Shown here in pieces: positions 21,279 to 24,160 of a DNA stretch of 24,160 nucleotides. The stretch is from Dehalococcoidia bacterium (lineage in GTDB: Bacteria; Chloroflexota; Dehalococcoidia; SAR202; UBA11138). Each line of letters begins with the position of its first letter. Position 1 is the first letter of the stretch. Position numbers and translations under genes: made by a program. The DNA lies in contig JAAXHY010000522.1 of the NCBI GenBank assembly GCA_012270665.1, positions 1-24,160 of the forward strand, given 5' to 3'. The notes under the pieces were generated by a model, which saw nothing but the letters and a program-made list of their open reading frames with translations, searched no databases and had not been told where the DNA came from.

Positions 21279-23765
21279 CTACCTGCCGGTCGGCAGCACG
21301 GTTTCGAACGAATTCGGGAGATCCCAAGGCTTCAGGTCCCAACTCTGGATTGTTTCGGAGTTGAACCCTACCAGCACTGGAACTTCGACCACGCCGCCCG
21401 CCATACCCGAGTGGTGCGCCCAGTCAATCATCTCTTCACGCACCGCTAACTGCTCAGGCGACCCCTTCGGCAATACACGTGTTGCCTCTCGGTAGTCGTA
21501 GTGCAGGTTATCCTCGACTCCAGGGTTGAAGCCGCCGGCGGGAATAGGCCAGAGGCAGCATCCCGGCAGCGTGCCGCCAACATCTCTCACGCGCCCCTCC
21601 TTTCTATTGGGGCCCCACTGGACCATCCACGGCACGTGAATCTGGCGACCTAGCATGGCGGGCCTACGGGCAGAGTACTGCTGGCTGTCAATGTATGGCC
21701 TGAGACCTAAGTGCTCTCTCCACTGACCGATGGTGGCTTCGCATACCTCAAGCGAGGTGTTGTTGCCCTGCGAGCACCAGAACTCAAACTCGAAGCCTTC
21801 GCTAACGCCGGACTCTTTCAGAAGTTCCTGCGCCTTCTCCGGGTTGAATGGGTATGCCCACTTGTCCTTGTACTCGGGGTGAAGCTGGTGGAAACGAGTG
21901 CCTGGGTACCAGCCGGCGTAAACCGCGCCGCCATAACCGCCGGTGACCGCTTCCGCGATCAGCTCGCGGTCAATCGCGTGGATCAGGGCAAGCCTGAATT
22001 TCCTGGCCGATTCCATAGACGGAGTGTTGTAGTCGAACCTGTCCGTGTCCTTGTTGTCGAAGCCTTGCGCGTCGCAGCCCGCGCCGGGAACGTCCTGAAT
22101 AGCGGGATCGGTTCGATCTATGCCTACGCACTCAAGGCGGGGATCGCCGATCCACGGGTACTTCGCCGAAGGCTTGAATCCTTCGCGCAGCACCGGCTCC
22201 CCTGTTTCCGGGTCCTTGAATGAATGGTAGTTGCCCGAGAAGTAGAAGAAGTGGCCGTAGATAGTGTCCAGGCCGTCGTGGAACCTGAAGCCTTCCGCAT
22301 TCAGCCTTCCGACGTCCTGGATGGACGCCGTGGCTATGTCGGCCAGTCGGGTCTGAAGCATAGCCGACCGGCTCTGAGCCTCGTTAGCCTGGAGGATCAC
22401 GAGGTTGTCATAAGGAGCGTTCGCGCGCCAATGGTCCACCCGAGACTCGGCGTCAATGCGCTCATTTGGCCGCCACTGGTGGACTACGAAAGATCCTGAG
22501 CCGTGCGGGAATCCAAACGTCCCGAACTCATTGCCGGCGGCTACTAACTCGTCCTGGTAAGTCTTGGACTGCATGAACACCGAGTCCCAGCACTGTGATG
22601 AGACAGTCTGTACGCCGTCAGAGGTAAACGCCCTGTTTGGCGCAACTACCACGTAGGTGTCCTCGACCTCCCACTTCTGGTAGAACTCGTACAGCCGTGA
22701 CGAATGCGAGTGGGTGGAGTTCGGGTTGTCTGAACCCGCGTCGTTCAGAGACCAGGCAACGTCCTCGGCGGTCAACTCGTGCATGTCAACTAGTTCGCCG
22801 TCGTCCCCGGCTCTGTAAAAGTGGATTCCGGGTCGAATGAACAGCCTGACTATCCCCTCGTCATCGGGATTGACCCGCTCAGATTTAGGTAGCGATATGG
22901 CAGTGTCTTCAATTGACTTCATCGGATCGTCAATGCCGACGAGATCCTCGTCGAGCCTTACAATAGACGATCCGTCTTTACCGGGCATTTCCCACTCCCA
23001 TCCGGTGATGACGAGGGGAGCCGCGCATGTGTTGTTGTTTACCAGAGGGGCGCCCGTGATGTCCTCAGATGGCGTCCAGCCGAGAAGGGGCTCCTGGAAT
23101 CCGAAGAATCCATGAAACGAAACGTCCGGCCACTGGCCCTTCTCGTTTCGGAACTGGGGGGCGCCTACGTTGGCGAGCGCGACAGTGATTGTCGTACTCA
23201 TGCGCTCAGGCATCATGCCCTGCTGCGCTTCCATTGCCTGTGAGACCGCAGACTGGATGTCTTCCTGGGTCACGCTGGGCCGCTCTGCCATGGCCCTGGC
23301 AATGGCTGCGCCCACCTCAGCCTCTGTCAGGCTAGGAGTCTGCTGGGCCAGCGCTTCGGCGATGGCCTGAGCCACATCCGCCTCGGTCAGACCTTCCTGC
23401 TGTGGCTGCTGTGCCATTGCGCTGGCGATGGCGTCAGCCACGTCCGCCTGGGTAACGCCGGGCCTTGCTTCGAGCGCTTCGGCGATGGCCTGAGCCACGT
23501 CCGCCTGGGTAACGCCGGGCTGTGCAGCCATGGTGTCTTGTACAGCTTTTGCAACGTCGGCCGGCGACATCGTCTCTTGCTGAGGCATCGCCTGCATGGT
23601 CTGGTTGATGATCGCCGCAACGTCCACTGTGGGCGCGGGTTGAGGAGCGGCGGGGGCATCTTCATCCTGGGTTCCACACGCCAGTACAAAAGCCAGAAGG
23701 CTAGCCATCCCGAGTATGACGCCTAGCGCGACTCGGGAACTCCTACAAGTAGATGATCGTTTCAT
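21279..23765 (-). CDS. Peptide/nickel-type ABC substrate-binding lipoprotein (SBP family 5) with N-terminal tandem repeats
   Basis: An 828-residue exported lipoprotein. A basic start (MKRSSTCRSSR), hydrophobic core and LAFVLAC lipobox put the lipidated cysteine at C30. Residues 46-183 hold six or seven repeats of 19-22 residues with the pattern T-x-A-D-V-A-x-A-I-A-x-A, probably amphipathic helices that raise the binding domain from the membrane. Family 5 features follow, such as LYEFYQKWEVEDTYVVVAPN, FPHGSGSFVVHQWRPNERID and a lobe with FRLALIHAIDRELIAEAVTG. The mature domain of about 640 residues is longer than typical DppA/OppA. GAGGTAA lies about 5 bases before the ATG. The ligand is unknown; peptides, opines or other oligomers are possible. 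It is the first gene of the unit. Confidence 0.93.
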   Translation of the reverse strand: MKRSSTCRSSRVALGVILGMASLLAFVLACGTQDEDAPAAPQPAPTVDVAAIINQTMQAMPQQETMSPADVAKAVQDTMAAQPGVTQADVAQAIAEALEARPGVTQADVADAIASAMAQQPQQEGLTEADVAQAIAEALAQQTPSLTEAEVGAAIARAMAERPSVTQEDIQSAVSQAMEAQQGMMPERMSTTITVALANVGAPQFRNEKGQWPDVSFHGFFGFQEPLLGWTPSEDITGAPLVNNNTCAAPLVITGWEWEMPGKDGSSIVRLDEDLVGIDDPMKSIEDTAISLPKSERVNPDDEGIVRLFIRPGIHFYRAGDDGELVDMHELTAEDVAWSLNDAGSDNPNSTHSHSSRLYEFYQKWEVEDTYVVVAPNRAFTSDGVQTVSSQCWDSVFMQSKTYQDELVAAGNEFGTFGFPHGSGSFVVHQWRPNERIDAESRVDHWRANAPYDNLVILQANEAQSRSAMLQTRLADIATASIQDVGRLNAEGFRFHDGLDTIYGHFFYFSGNYHSFKDPETGEPVLREGFKPSAKYPWIGDPRLECVGIDRTDPAIQDVPGAGCDAQGFDNKDTDRFDYNTPSMESARKFRLALIHAIDRELIAEAVTGGYGGAVYAGWYPGTRFHQLHPEYKDKWAYPFNPEKAQELLKESGVSEGFEFEFWCSQGNNTSLEVCEATIGQWREHLGLRPYIDSQQYSARRPAMLGRQIHVPWMVQWGPNRKEGRVRDVGGTLPGCCLWPIPAGGFNPGVEDNLHYDYREATRVLPKGSPEQLAVREEMIDWAHHSGMAGGVVEVPVLVGFNSETIQSWDLKPWDLPNSFETVLPTGR
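23217..23630 (-). repeat. Degenerate DNA tandem repeats encoding the lipoprotein stalk
   Basis: The coding repeats are also visible as DNA: CACGTCCGCCTGGGTAACGC occurs twice, at about 23440 and 23500, and related units cover the rest at 57-66-base spacing. Unit lengths are 19, 19, 22, 20, 19 and 19 residues, preceded by a more divergent copy. Copy number could vary between strains. Confidence 0.7.
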
Positions 23766-23862
23766 AGCTTACCTCTATCTCCTGCTTAGCTACCAATTTC
23801 ACTCGAACCGGCCATGACCAAGTTGAATACACTTGCAACGAGCCGAACAAAATGAATCAAGA

Positions 23863-23888
23863 GCACTAGATGATATATAGTATCATAT
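23863..23888. promoter_or_regulatory. Operator-like repeat, copy 1 (lipoprotein-gene side)
   Basis: GCACTAGATGATATATAGTA with TCATAT completing the unit. It matches 20/26 bases with 23963-23988 and contains the pseudo-dyad TGATATATAGTATCA. On the minus strand TACTAT inside it is a possible -10 for the lipoprotein gene. Confidence 0.5.
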
Positions 23889-23962
23889 TTTGATCTATGT
23901 ATTAACTCTGAAAGATACGTATATGACGCACTGCACAAGGTATCCTAGACATCTGTGAAGAT

Positions 23963-23988
23963 GCACTATATGATACTAAATATCGTAT
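23963..23988. promoter_or_regulatory. Operator-like repeat, copy 2 (plus-strand gene side)
   Basis: GCACTATATGATACTAAATA with TCGTAT completing the unit, starting exactly 100 bases after copy 1. TATAAT at 23986-23991 overlaps its end and may be a -10 for the plus-strand gene at 24077. The rest of 23766-24076 is AT-rich, holds ATACGTAT at 23915-23922, and has no coding sequence that I can support. Confidence 0.5.
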
Positions 23989-24076
23989 AATGATGCAAAT
24001 GTCAATCCTGGAAAACCATGCATATCAGGGAGATCGCGGTTTCGTCTAATACTTTATTCTATGCTACAATTACGGC

Positions 24077-24160
24077 ATGGATTCAGAACATACGTATAAG
24101 TCGCTGTTTATAGTGCAGGCCGACAGACGGCGAGAGAATCCTTTCGTAGCTTCGACGCTG
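24077..24160 (+). CDS. Start of an unidentified gene (partial, N-terminus only)
   Basis: An ATG at 24077 opens a frame that runs to the window end (28 codons, MDSEHTYKSLFIVQADRR onward). TACAAT at 24065-24070 is a good -10 placed so that transcription would start at or next to the A of the ATG, and no Shine-Dalgarno sequence is present, so the mRNA may be leaderless. Too little is visible to name a family. It is divergent from the lipoprotein gene; such a place is often taken by the local regulator, which is only a guess here. Confidence 0.4.
   Translation, partial: MDSEHTYKSLFIVQADRRRENPFVASTL

Noticed and set aside
23217..23630. CRISPR-like array
   Set aside because: Units are adjacent, in frame, without spacers, and encode regular helical repeats of the lipoprotein.

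Overview
The window is bacterial chromosome with a GC-rich, densely coded background and mostly short intergenic gaps. The best guess at the source is an uncultivated Chloroflexota lineage (SAR202/Dehalococcoidia-like). That rests on three impressions from memory, not on a search: a fused aroK-aroB, a peptide-binding lipoprotein with tandem helical repeats before the binding domain, and several small families I associate with that group. Confidence in the phylum is moderate; below that level it is low.

Layout. 1-270: tail of a probable alpha/beta-hydrolase-domain protein. 278-1073 (minus): PIN-toxin/antitoxin pair, divergent from a Vms1-like release factor (1160-1906). 1910-3684: an SDR dehydrogenase, a P-loop kinase-like protein and a small dimeric-barrel protein. 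3844-7182 (plus): ATPase, permease, THI5/SsuA-type lipoprotein and an orotate phosphoribosyltransferase, probably one operon. 7221-13780 (minus): a housekeeping cluster read yceD(DUF177)-rpmF-fabD-nusB-[sulfotransferase]-acpP-aroKB-TauE/SafE permease. A sulfotransferase gene and a transposase remnant have entered this cluster between nusB and acpP. 13860-15530: a 1.6-kb accessory islet with an 18-bp direct repeat at each end, holding a degenerate HNH gene, two poorly recognisable ORFs and a 119-bp segment bounded by perfect 15-bp inverted repeats. 15537-18961 (minus): sugar-phosphate-isomerase-like protein, a HEPN/PaREP1-like protein, a Uma2 nuclease and L-2-hydroxyglutarate oxidase. 19209-23765 (minus): an Opp/Dpp-type binding lipoprotein with two permeases and no ATPase. 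23766-24076: AT-rich divergent regulatory region carrying a 26-bp repeat pair exactly 100 bp apart, then the start of a new plus-strand gene.

The yceD-to-aroKB cluster joins ribosome assembly, transcription antitermination, fatty-acid synthesis and the shikimate pathway. The two transport systems supply small organic substrates: one is linked to pyrimidine salvage by its neighbour, the other is of peptide/opine type. The most unusual points are the repeat-bounded islet with its possible invertible segment, an aroKB gene whose kinase P-loop lies upstream of any ATG/GTG/TTG codon, a yceD reading frame broken by one base, and a sulfotransferase whose C-terminus runs into transposase sequence at a ten-base homopolymer. 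No CRISPR array, tRNA or rRNA was seen.
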